Origin: Gigaspora rosea
Taxonomy: Eukaryota; Glomeromycota; Glomeromycetes; Diversisporales; Gigasporaceae
Length of the DNA: 64,000 bases
Reading direction: 5' to 3'
Assembly (NCBI GenBank): GCA_003550325.1
Contig: QKWP01000215.1
Coordinates: 147,260-211,259 of the forward strand
Shown here in pieces: positions 44,233-55,511 of the stretch. The notes under the pieces were generated by a model, which saw only the letters and a program-made list of their open reading frames with translations, did not search any database and had not been told where the DNA came from. Position numbers and translations under genes: made by a program. Positions within the stretch are counted from its first letter, which is position 1, and each line of letters begins with the position of its first letter.

Positions 44233-46946
44233 CAGTATTTAAAATTTAATGTTTTCATAGTTCTCAATGAACATTTGAGTTTTTTTAAGTACATTGATAT
44301 TTAGAAAAGGTTCTCTTATTTGAGAATATTTTATCCTTTTTAAATGTTCTCAATGAGAACATTTATAAAATTTTTATGTTCTAAATTTACTATTAAGAGC
44401 AATAAATTATATAAAATGTTCATCAATTTGATAATGTGATTTGATTGTGACAAATACTGTATAAATATATATATGTACATATATATGTATATCTATATAT
44501 ACTATGTATAGCTTATATATTTAAAGTTGTACAATATGGATAACAAATAAATATTTAAGAAAATAGCCTTTAAAGATTTTTAAAATAAAATAGTTATTAA
44601 TTATATTAGCAAAATTTAGAGATAGTATATATCAATAGTAATCCTCTAAAGTAAACAACACCTCTGCTAAGTATTACCATTATTGATTATTAACAATATA
44701 CTGTATAACAAAAATTCATTAGATTTTTCAAAATTTAACAAACATTTACTCAATAAATCTAATCAAAATTAGCTCAAATTTTTATTGTAAATAATAGATT
44801 TATTCAACTATAATATATTAATTATTCTTGAGAATCATTATCAGTCATAGGACATGTTCTTAAAAAATGGCCCAAATGTTGTCTATAATAAAAATTATAA
44901 TAAAAACATATGAATTTACTATAGATATGGATTAGAAGATTCTCTTTGATCTTACTTATTAACTTAAAATTAAATTTTTTGGGAATATAGAACAAGGGAA
45001 GAAGAAAAAATTGAGCTTAAAAATCAAATTAAAATTTTGCCGATTTTGCACAAAACGAAATGTAACTTTGCCAAAAACAAATATTTTCTAATTTTAAGAT
45101 GATGAGTATATGTAAAATCATGCCCTGAACAACTTTACTTAGTCGACTAAAGTAGGTTACCTTGTAAGAAAAATGGGTTATCTATGTACTAAAGATAAAA
45201 TTTTTGAGTTTTAAATATAAAACGTTTTTTTTGATTAGGTAACCTACTTCGGGCCCTTAGGCAAAGTTGTTCAGCACGTGATTCTACTCGATTCGAGGTT
45301 GCCGCGCGTTTTCTCGGACCTTTTACTAAGTGAAAAATGGGTTTAAAGTTGTGAAAAAAAATTTTTTTAAAAAAAATTTTTTTTTTTAGAAAAAATTTTT
45401 TTTTCACAACTTTAAACCCATTTTTCACTTAGTAAATGGTCCGAGAAAATGCGCGGCAACCTTGAACCGAGTAGAATCACATGCTGAACAACTTTGCTTA
45501 AGGGCCTAAGTAGGTTACCTAATCAAAAAAAACGTTTTATATTTAAAACTCAAAAATTTTATCTTTAGTACATAGATAACCCATTTTTCTTACAAGGTAA
45601 GGGCAGTGTCATTAATCATCTGATTATTTTTTATCAGAGGCCTACCCCCTCCCTCTTCCTTAATATATAAATAGTCAGGTTCTTATATATAATTTCAACT
45701 TTTTTTACTCCCCTCCTAAAAAATCATCTGATTTTTGTTACTCCCCTAACCTACTTTAGTCGACTAAGTAAAGTTGTTCAGGGCATGATTTTACAAATAC
45801 TCATCATCTTAAAATTAGAAAATATTTGTTTTTGGCAAAGTTACATTTTCGTTTTGTGCAAAATCGGCAAAATTTTAATTTGATTTTTAAGCTCAATTTT
45901 TTCTTCTTCTCTTGTTCTATAAAAAATTTAATTTTAAGTTAATAAGTAAGATCTAAGAGAATCTTCTAATCCATGTCTATAGTAAATTCATATGTTTTTA
46001 TTATAATTTTTATTATAGACAACAATTGAAAGGACATGTCCTATGCCTGTTATTATTATCATTTGTAAACGATAATTAATTTTTTTAAAAAAATTAACCA
46101 TTGTTTACTAGTAAATTCTCAAGAATCATAGATCAAAATTGGCTAAAATTATAATATGTTATAGTTGAATAAATATATTAGCAAAAATTTGATCTATTTG
46201 AATTATTAGTTATCAAGAAATATTTGCGAAGTTTGAAAAAATATGACAATTTTATAAAAATTGTTAATAATCAAAAGTAATTTAATTGTTATATATCAAT
46301 AATCATTATATATTACTATTAATATATATTGATATATAGCTGTTATTGATATATATTGATAATATTTAATTGATATATATTGATTAACTACTATATATTA
46401 ATATATATCTATTAAAAAATTTTGCTAATATATATAATGTGTTTTTTATATAGAGAGTATCATTATTGTGTAAACTTAATATATAGATAATTTGGATCAA
46501 ATAATATGCTAATACTAAGCAAGTAAAAAAGACACTAAGTATTTGTTAGCATGAAGTTTAATAGTCAAATAACAAAGTAATTGGATTCTAATTTATCATA
46601 TTAACCAATAGTATCATTAGTAAAATATTATAAAAAGGCTTGTTTTATTATGAGCAAATATGAAAAGTACTTGAAGTTAATAAAATTATTAGAAATTGAA
46701 TTATATAATATATTGTTCTACTGTATATTAAAAAAAAATAAAGAACTATATATTAACTTTAAAAAATTATTAATAAATAAGCACAAATTTAGTATGTAAA
46801 TTTTAAGTATAGAATATGAACATTCTTTAAAAATTAATGTTCAATATATTTAATATATAATGAACACTAAAAAGTTTTTGAGAACAATAAAGTTTTAAAT
46901 TATGCTCTTTTGAGAATATAACTTTAGATTTGAACTTTAAACACTG
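44233..46946. mobile_element. hAT element built around a giant palindrome (8-bp target duplication)
   Basis: Ends CAGTATTTAAAATTTAATG and CAGTGTTTAAAGTTC are inverted. ATTACAAC flanks both sides perfectly (44,225-44,232 and 46,947-46,954). The middle, roughly 44,700-46,250, is one palindrome with arms of about 650 bp centred near 45,375 on A/T homopolymers. The inner arms contain TTGCCGCGCGTTTTCTCGGA and the motif GAACAACTTTACTTAGTCGA. The right arm carries a 146-bp MITE that the left arm lacks. No transposase is present. It belongs with the 580-bp hAT-like MITE at 4,888, which has the same start and subterminal words. Confidence 0.85.
45601..45746. mobile_element. PIF/Harbinger-like MITE, 146 bp (TAA duplication)
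   Basis: Ends GGGCAGTGTCATTAATCA and GGGGAGTAACAAAAATCA are inverted and flanked by TAA (45,598-45,600 and 45,747-45,749). The opposite palindrome arm reads AGGTTACCTTG without interruption at the same point, giving an internal empty site that proves the 3-bp duplication. TAA targets are typical of PIF/Harbinger elements. Confidence 0.85.
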
Positions 46947-46954
46947 ATTACAAC

Positions 46955-47391
46955 ATAAATATTATTTTTGACAAATACATAATAAGATCAGTATCTACAA
47001 ATCTACAACATATTTACACACATTTACGAACTTATTTCTTATACTATTGTTTAGTAACATTACACATACACATGCTATCATCTTGTGTTATTAAAATTAC
47101 CAATTGAAAAAATGAAAACCATTACCCACACTAAAAAAGAATCTTCAAAAATCAGCATATTGAATATCAAAAAAGATAAACAGAAACCCTTTCTCACACA
47201 TTTTATATTACATATTCAACTAGTAAAAATCACAGTTTTTCAAAAAATTGTAATCATAATGATCACATATAATGCTATAAAAATTCTATATTTTGCCCAC
47301 TAAATATCATAACCATGACCAGAAAATTGTAAACCAATAACCATTTTCAATAACATACTTTTTATGTAAATCATTAAAAATGTATATAATA
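46955..47391. other. Intergenic; nothing recognised
   Basis: AT-rich DNA. The short Lys-rich frame at 47,085-47,303 is not convincing. Confidence 0.5.
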
Positions 47392-48105
47392 GGGTGTGGC
47401 GACTTAGAAAAGTTGCCAAGTTGTCACCCCCAAGCGGCAGGTCGAGAGTTCAAATCCCACTGGTGACGATAATGAACAAGAGACCTGTGTTCGGTAACTG
47501 TAGCTCAGATTGGTTGGGTATAAAACCTGTAACCTTGGTCCTACCATTGTGAATGGGAGCTTTCGGGCGCAATGGTGTTTGTTACACCACAAATCCAGGG
47601 AACCAGAAAAACAGAAACCGTTTGGCAAGTCCCGAGTAAGAAGGTAGAGAAGATCTAATAAGTGCTACCAAAATAAGGTTGTACTGGGGTCGGAACGAAC
47701 CTTATAAGGGCAATGTAGGTAACGATGTGGCCTTGGTGCAAGTTACTGAAGACCACGATAGTTATATGATGTGGGACATATTCTTGTAAGTGGCTGGCAA
47801 TTTCTATGAGGGTAAAGTAGCCCTAAGGTCGGTAGTTATTGTGAATAACCCTAGAAAAGCCATAATATATACTGGCTTATAGGTAAGATAGTAATAGGAG
47901 AAGCATGGGTCAGAGAGTTTAAATAGGCAGGTCCCGTAGTTGGTCTGCAGGTATGACAGCTAGTGTAGAACCTTCGGGCAGACTACTTAAATTAGGCACC
48001 AAAAGTGCACATGTGGCTAGTTGTACACTCATTCATGTAACAAATATTACAAATATTCAATAAAACCGTCGGCCAACGTAGACGGCCATTAAAAAAAAAA
48101 AAAAA
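47392..48105 (+). mobile_element. tRNA-related SINE, 714 bp
   Basis: A block distinctly richer in GC than its surroundings ends in a 15-base poly-A. It is flanked by the perfect direct repeat ATGTATATAATA (47,380-47,391 and 48,106-48,117). The head has an A-box-like GTGGCGACTTAG and a B-box-like GAGTTCAAATCCCACT at tRNA spacing, so RNA polymerase III transcription is expected. About 50 bp further a second A-box-like TAGCTCAGATTGGTTGGG appears. The long body has no ORF worth calling, and the tail reads CAATAAAACCGTCGGCC. A partner LINE would supply the reverse transcriptase; which one is unknown. Confidence 0.8.
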
Positions 48106-48117
48106 ATGTATATAATA

Positions 48118-50784
48118 ATTCACATGAATTTATGTGCTATATAAACATATACTGTGCATATATTTATAAATGCTAAAATGTATTACAATTCTTTTAACAA
48201 TAACTAAATAAAAATTATTACCCTTACCAAAAAAGAATTTTGCAAAAATCAGCATAGTGGACATCAACTTTGTCAAGCATAAACTATTTCTCTCACATTT
48301 TATATTACTTATTCATATAATCATACTAGTATAATTAGTAGTGATAATTACTGGTATCACATAATACATAAAATAACATACATATGATTTTTAGACATTG
48401 TAACTACCAAAAAATCATTCTCATAGAATTGGTTTTATTGGCTTTAACTATACTATTGGCAACACACAACTATAAATACACTTATATAAATCACTTAATT
48501 ATGAGTAGAGTGGCTTGTGTTGCTTCACAACACTCAGCAACACCTTCAAAGTTCGCTTTCTCATATGTAGTCGCTCATATAGCTGTCACTTCTGCTCTGT
48601 TCCTATTTCCTAAACCAATCCTAACACTAACCCTAACCATAACTCTAAAACTAATTTTTTATCTCAACACCAGGATAACAGGAAGGACTACCAAGGATAC
48701 CAAAAATTTTAACGCTTTCCAAATCGAATAAATGAAAATCAAAAAACAGGATAAATGACTATACCACATTTTATGTTATACAAGAAACATGATCGTACTA
48801 TATAGTAAAAAAAAGAAAAAATGAGAAAAAAAAACAACTAAACCTCACAATAATGTTGAGCCTATCACTTTGCTAACAGATTATCGCCTATATAATTAAA
48901 GCAACATGTGAACTAGCATATTATAATTTTTAATATTTATTGATCACAAGTTTTATTTTTTTTTGTATACTATATATGTACATACATATACCACTTTCCA
49001 AATAACAATCAACAGAAAACGACATATCTATTTCATCATAATGACAAACCTAATAAATTACATTATTCGAATTAAAAACTTAACTTCTTTTCAATAAAGG
49101 ATAAATGAGAATCATAGCTTTTACCATAAAAGGATTCTGAGGAAATCAGCATAAGCAACATAGATAAAGTCGATTCTATACACATTTCATGTTTCACAAG
49201 AAACGTGATCATACTGGTAAATTTATTGCTTCAAATCCAAATTTTGTACAGGTAAGTATTAAGTTCCAAAGAGCAAAGTTTCGAAGCAAAGTTTATATTT
49301 TAGTTGAAAGAATTACCAGTTTATTCAATTTCGTTCGATTAATTTAAGTAAAAATTTGCTCGTTTAAAAAAAGAGACAGAAAAAAAGTTGGTTTCCAATA
49401 AAGGTGAAAAAAATATCATAACTTTATAAAAACTATGTATAAAAATCGCATAGTGGTAAAATTTCAAGCTAAGAAAAGATAAACAACCAATACATCTAAA
49501 AAATGAAGCACTATTTTATATATAAAAAATATATTACGTAGTTCATCAATTAATAATCACTTAAAACCATCGATTATTTAAAAAATAAGGAATCCATATA
49601 TTTTTGATTTAAATAGTATACCGCGCACCCCAATAGAACATCTTCATAGAAAATGATCCAATTGATGATTTAAAATCAAATCATTGATTACATCATTGTT
49701 CGTTTATAAAGGATAATTAATAAATATGCATAAGAATATTTGATCTAAACAATATATTAAGCTGAATTACTCTATACTGCAAAACTTGCCTTTATCGCCA
49801 TTGGTGATAGAAGATTTTCGTTGCTTTCTTCAAATATAGATAATGTACTTGAAACGGTAGCGGAAGATTTCTATCGCTGTTACAGATTTCTGCAGGCACA
49901 CTTCTGTAAAACTATTATCGTTATCAGGTGAAAAATGCATGTTCTTTTATCGTTATAAAAATTTTAAATAGAGTACATAAAACAATGATTAATCATTGAT
50001 TATATCACTCTATCGACACTTTCTATGCATATTGGATAATTCAATTATTAATTGTTAAAAATGATTTTTATTAAGTTAACGATTTTATATTAACAATTAA
50101 TAATTAGAAGTTCCCATCGCTAGATATAGCAAATCAAAAATGGCAAAGTGCAATTAAATTTTTTTTTTTATTATCATCATATTCGCGAACATATGCCTTA
50201 AATTTGTTTACTCACTCATACTTACCACAGTACATGTCATATCAAATCTGTTATTTCATCATATGAACAAATGATTGGTAAAAATGTACAGGACACTCGT
50301 GACTGGATGATAATTTTATTAAAAGAAAAAAATGATTTATGATAATACTTTCTTATAAATGGCAAACAATGTATAGTCACAATCACAATTGATTGTTGAG
50401 TGATGATTATCACTCTACCAATCAGGGGCAACAAATTTGTATTTATGAGGAATTATTTGCCTTTTTTTGATTATTATTCATAATTAACATATATATACCG
50501 ATGTCCGTAAGCTAAAATACTTTGAGCACGCTAGCGCAGCTCTTTCGCGTAGGCGAGCGCTTGAGCTAGATTGAGCTCTTTGTTATACAATCGGTTGAAT
50601 TTTGTGAAACCCAAAATTACTAAAATTAACGAAAATCTATTTCAAAATTAAACTACCCAAGTAATTTTAGCGTAGCACCAAATGCTGGTAATCTAAGCGC
50701 TAACGCTAATATAAATGTACGTACACATCTTCAATAAATTTGATGCATTCTTATGTACTGTAGCACAACCTTTCTTGCATCAAG
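48118..50784. other. Intergenic upstream of the Sel1-kinase gene
   Basis: AT-rich DNA. 48,480-48,700 is less AT-rich and includes CTAACACTAACCCTAACC, but no paired element ends were found there. The 115-residue frame over it (48,384-48,731) reads this repeat as TLTLTITL and is not accepted. 50,520-50,720 has a GC-richer AGCGCAGC...GAGCGCTTGAGC block close to the gene start, possibly part of its promoter or a small palindromic repeat. Confidence 0.5.
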
Positions 50785-53489
50785 ATGTCAATTTACAACA
50801 ATATATTCGAAAAGGATCCAGAAAAAATCGACAATTCCTCAGATATTACTCAAATAACCAACAATGTTACCCAGCTGTATTTAGAAGATAACAATTCACA
50901 GGACTTTGTTAATGAAATTGTTAAAGAAATGTGTAATATGTATAATGAAGAAAGATCAAAAAACCGAAAAAAAGATTTAATCCTTGACATATTAGAACAA
51001 TTTCTAATAAAGAAAAAGCAAAATTCTAACGACATTATCAATTATTGTTTAAATAATCAAATCAATCCTATAATTCAAATTATTCTCGCAAATTGTTATT
51101 ATTATGGTAAATGGGTCGAAGAGGATGAACATAAGGCATTCGTATATTATCAAAAATCTGCAGAGATGGGTGGCGCTGATGGAACATATAATGTTGGATA
51201 TTGTTATGATAAAGGAATTGGAGTTGAAAAGGATGAGCATAAGGCATTCGTTTATTATCAAAAATCTGCAGAGATGGGGACGCAAGTGGAACAAATGAAG
51301 TTGGATATTGTTATTGTGAAGGAATTGGAGTTGAAAAGGATGAACAAAAGGCATTTGCTTATTATCAAAAATCTGCAGATATGGGGAACGCAAGTGGAAC
51401 ACGTGAAGTTGGATATTGTTATCATAATGGAATTGGAGTTGAAAAGGATGAACATAAGGCATTCGTTTATTATCAAAAATCAGCAGAGATGGGGGACGCA
51501 GGTGGAACAAGTCAAGTTGGATATTGTTATCGATATGGAATTGGAGTTGAAAAGGATGAACATAAGGCATTCTTTTATTTTCAAAAATCTGCAGAAATGG
51601 GGAACGCAGGTGGAGCAAATAATGTCGGAAATTGTTATCAAAATGGGATTGGAGTTGAAAAGGATGTACATAAGGCATTCACTTATTATCAAAAATCGGC
51701 AGAGATGGGGGATGAAGCTGGAAATTATAATGTTGGAAATTGTTATCTTAATGGAATTGGAGTTGAAAAGGATCAGCATAAGGCATTCGTTTATTATCAA
51801 AAATCAGCAGAAATGGGAGACGCTAGTGGAATGTCAAGAGTTGCAGAATGTTATCGAAATGGAATTGGAATAACAAGGGATCTAGATAAAGCCAAATATT
51901 GGTATCAAAGGTAAATATAAAATTTAAATTTGAGCTAATGTATTGAAATGTATCACGACCGAATCATAAGATCAGGCGTAATTGAAGACAGAGTATAAAT
52001 ACTTTAAATTCATGTTTAGGATTGAAATAAGATTAGGAGATGTTATAAAATTTTTAGGTGAATTCATAAGAGTATCTTCAAGTTATAAGAAAAGAATGTT
52101 ACGCCCGCTTTGGTATTAGCTTAGTTGACCTAATGTCGCCAGATCGACAAAATATAATACACATTTACTACACATTTGCATATATAATATGCATATAATA
52201 CTTATTTTAATAACAACTTTAATCTTTGATTAGGGAAAAAGAATTAACAATAGGTATTATATCATAATTCATTTTTATAAAATTTATTGATATTAAATTA
52301 TTTACGGAATAAATTTTATAAATAAATAATAGGCACAAACGAGTTGATACATAATTCAGAAATCAATGATGACTTGAAAAAAATATTAATAGAAAATAAA
52401 TATCAAATATCTTGGATTTCGTATGATGAATTTTTCGAAATTAAAGAGGTAGGTAAAGGTGGATTTGCAACTGTATATTTTGCTAGATGGTATGATAAAA
52501 GTCAAGATATAGAAAGAATGGTTGCATTTAAATTACTTCATAAATCAAATAATTATCACGAAGAATTTATAAGAGAGGTAATCTTTATAAATTATTATTA
52601 ATTATATTATTCGTTATTTCATTTATATTAATAATATGAATATATAATTCATTTTAATAATAAGTTAAAAGCATATTGTGATATTGGCCTTAAGGATCCA
52701 ACATTTTTAAAATGTTTTGGTATATCAAGAGACGAAGCTTCTAAAGATTATATTCTTGTAATGGAATATGCATCGTTAGGTTGTTTACGCAAAAATCTAC
52801 ATGATATAGCAAAAATGGAATGGAAAGATAAATTAAATCTGTTACAATGTATTACGTCAGATCTTCAGATAATTCATTCTCATGATCTTGTTCATCGAGA
52901 TTTACATAGTGGAAATATACTACAAGATGACTTTAATAATGCATACATTGCAGATTTAGGACTTTCGATGACAGCTAATATTGAATTAAAATCAAAACCA
53001 GATGGAATTTGTGGAATTTTACCATATATTGCACCCGAAGTTTTGAGAAAACAACCATATACTAAAGCATCAGATATTTATTCATTTGGTATAATTATGT
53101 GGGAAATTTTATATGGTAAACCTGTAGTTTTTGTGCAAGAATCCAAATTACAATCTAAATTCCAATATCAGTTCCAAGTATGTGAAGGTTTACGACCACC
53201 TGTTCACGAAAGTACAGCAATATGCTATGTAGATTTAATGAAGAAATGTTGGCATTCAGAACCAGAAAAACGACCAACAGCAAATGAAATTTACGAAATT
53301 TTTTCAGAATGGAAAAATAACGAAACTATTTTATTAGAATTATCGGAATCTGATAAAAAGCTACAAAATATAAAAAATGAAGATATGAAAATAAATATTG
53401 ATTCACTTTATAAAAGTAATTTTATTTTATTTAATAATGCTTATCAAGGTAATTATCAAGGTAATTATAAAGATTTATTAAAAATATAA
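50785..53489 (+). CDS. Sel1-repeat / protein kinase fusion, four exons, one frameshift
   Basis: Exons 50,785-51,910, 52,234-52,253, 52,333-52,577 and 52,665-53,489, with introns of 323, 79 and 87 bp, all GT-AG. The N terminus (IDNSSDITQITNNVTQLYLE ... LANCYYYGKW) is the leader found before Sel1 repeats in Rhizophagus kinases. About eight 36-residue Sel1 repeats follow (GTYNVGYCYDKGIGVEKDEH type), usually a protein-binding scaffold. Then comes a TKL-like kinase domain: GKGGFATV loop, Lys in VAFKLL, HRDLHSGNIL catalytic loop, IADLGLS (DLG instead of DFG), APEV, and DIYSFGIIMWEIL. One base is missing near 51,279 in the third repeat; with it restored the exons sum to a multiple of three (738 residues). 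The kinase part has no ATG of its own before its glycine loop, which supports joining. Sel1 repeats before the kinase is the reverse of the more usual order. Confidence 0.8.
51103..51900 (+). repeat. 108-bp tandem repeats encoding Sel1 units
   Basis: Seven to eight copies of a 108-bp unit with GGAATTGGAGTTGAAAAGGA, CATAAGGCATTC and TATTATCAAAAATC almost unchanged at the DNA level, including third positions. This points to recent expansion or gene conversion. The minus-strand frames here (for example 51,049-51,678) are shadows. Confidence 0.9.
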
Positions 53490-54476
53490 AATATATTTTA
53501 ACAATGTTTAAATAATTCTTTTATAGATAGTAATTTGTATAAATTTGAAATACCGGATATTATCGACGAATAAGCGCAACCTTCCAATTTTGGAACAGAA
53601 AATAAAGAAGAATAAATTAAAGCTTTACGATAAAATACAATAGAATCTTACAAAGAATCATGAGGTTGCTTATATAACAACTCGCACTTGATTGGATTAA
53701 GTTTAAAATTTCTCTTTATGTTGATATCAATTATTTGTATTTTGTATTAAGTCTCTGTCAATTTGATAAAGTTTGATTAATAAATTTTGAAAACGCAATT
53801 TTTTTAAATGGATTCCTATTACTTGTAATTAATAAAGATATAGTGAACAATTTACAGCATTTTTTTTGTTATCATTCGTATCATTATAATATCTATAAAT
53901 GCAATGATATTTAAGATATAGCATATTCTATTTAAATTCATTATCAACTTAACCATACAAGAATTTAAGGATAAGTTGAAAAAATAAAGTTTATCTTTTT
54001 TCAGAAAGCCAAGATTCGTTCTAATTATATCGATCCAATTATTTTCTACTTTTAATTATAAACACTAATCAGGAAAAAAATTGTATATGTTTAAATTTTT
54101 TTGCGATTACATGATTACATAAAATACAAATGCTTTAACTATTTAGCATTCATAGGACGACTTTCTCAATTTAATTTTTTATTTTATTTATACAATTTGA
54201 ACTAATTTTCAAAAAAAAAAAAGAACATATAGTAAAATAAGAAAACAGAAAATTTAATAGAGTTGTAGGACTTTATTGTGAAAATATATTTAATTCTTAT
54301 CATTTTAAAAAGCAATAAATTTTACTTTATCTGGTTTTGAAAATCTTTACTATGCCAACTTTATTCGAAATACAACTCCGACAAACTTGTTTTTTTTTTT
54401 TGGAAAGTACTTTAAGCTGAATAAATCAAATTAAAAAGATAGTCAATCATAGGTAAGTCGTCCTACGAAACAATTA
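53490..54476. other. Intergenic; nothing recognised
   Basis: AT-rich DNA after the kinase stop, with A and T runs at 54,215 and 54,390. No supportable feature. Confidence 0.5.
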
Positions 54477-55511
54477 CAGTCAGACCTCCCTATAGTCACA
54501 CCCCATATAGTCACACCTCTATTTAAGCACCCGATTTTGTGCGACAGACTCAAACATAGTAAAAAACCTCATTATAGTCTCAAATCGCTTATAATCACTA
54601 TCACCATGAAAATTAGATTTTTTAACAATTTTATTAATAAAAAACCCTCATTATAGTCACCAATTTTTAACTAAATATGGATTATATAATCTGATTGGCC
54701 AATTTTCATATTCACGTATATTTAAAATTATCTATTAATTGATAATCTGTCTGTCAACTGGAGAGTGATCCTATAGGCGAAATGTGGAGCATTCCATCTA
54801 AAACTTTTTTCTTACTAAGTTAACAATACATGCCCACTAATTAAAAGTTGTAGAGCTCGTCGAGACGCATATAACGGTGGTTAGATCATTCAATTGGCCC
54901 AGTGGATGGCGAGATATCGTCGAAAAACGATTGGCCGACTATATAAAAATCCGTGACGGAGATTACATATGAAAATCACTATAGGCGAAATNTATAAAAA
55001 TCCGTGACGGAGATTACATATGAAAATCACTATAGGCGAAATGTGTAGTGCTTCCATCTAAAACTTTTTTTCTTACTAAGTTAACGATACATGCCACTAA
55101 TTGAAAGTTGTAGAGCTCGTCGAGACGCATCTAACAGTGGTTAGATCATCCAAATTGACCCAATGGATGGTGAGATATCGTCGAAAAATGATTGGCCGAC
55201 TATATAAAATCTTTATGTAAACAAATATGAGATTTTATATAGTCGGCCAATCGTTTTTCGACGATATCTCGCCATCCAGTGGGCCGATTTTGAATGTTCT
55301 AACCACCGTTAGATGCGTCTCGACGAACTCTACAACTTTCAATTATTGGGCATGTATCGTTAACTTAGTAAGAAAAAAAAAGTTTTAGATGGAAACATGC
55401 CACATTTCGCCTATAGATGACCATAATGAGGTATTTTATTTATAGTCACACCTCTTTACAATCACCAAAATAGGGTGCGACGGACTTGGTGATTATAGAG
55501 AGGGAAGACTG
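54477..55511. mobile_element. Tc1/mariner-like element (TAGTCACACC family) with nested foldback
   Basis: Ends CAGTCAGACCTCCCTATAGT and CAGTCTTCCCTCTCTATAAT are inverted. TA precedes the left end and lies one base beyond the right end. The subterminal parts repeat TATAGTCACACC and TATAATCAC words. A foldback of the same family as 525-1,082 is nested at about 54,756-55,425, with two forward arms and one reverse arm. Neither part has an ORF. Confidence 0.65.
54756..55425. mobile_element. Foldback element, second copy of the CTATAGGCGAAAT family
   Basis: Begins AACTGGAGAGTG, the inverse of the outer word CACTCTCCAGTT that follows the copy at 525-1,082. Arms share CTTACTAAGTTAACRATACAT, AGTTGTAGAGCTCGTCGAGACGCAT in part, and ATTGGCCGACTATATAAA. 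An ambiguous base N at 54,992 sits exactly between two copies of a ~55-bp segment (54,939-54,991 and 54,993-55,042), so copy number here may be an assembly artefact. Confidence 0.7.

Noticed and set aside
45189..45428. 79-residue Lys/Phe-rich ORF
   Set aside because: Crosses the centre of the giant palindrome; the sequence is homopolymeric and non-coding.
47404..47628. 74-residue ORF and an apparent tRNA gene near 47,392-47,470
   Set aside because: The tRNA-like boxes belong to a SINE with poly-A and target duplications; no complete cloverleaf could be drawn by eye.
48384..48731. 115-residue ORF with a signal-like start
   Set aside because: Contains a telomere-like CTAACCCTAACC repeat read as TLTLT and has no domain; probably a repeat relic.
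51049..51678. 209-residue minus-strand ORF with regular repeats
   Set aside because: Antisense shadow of the Sel1 tandem repeats.
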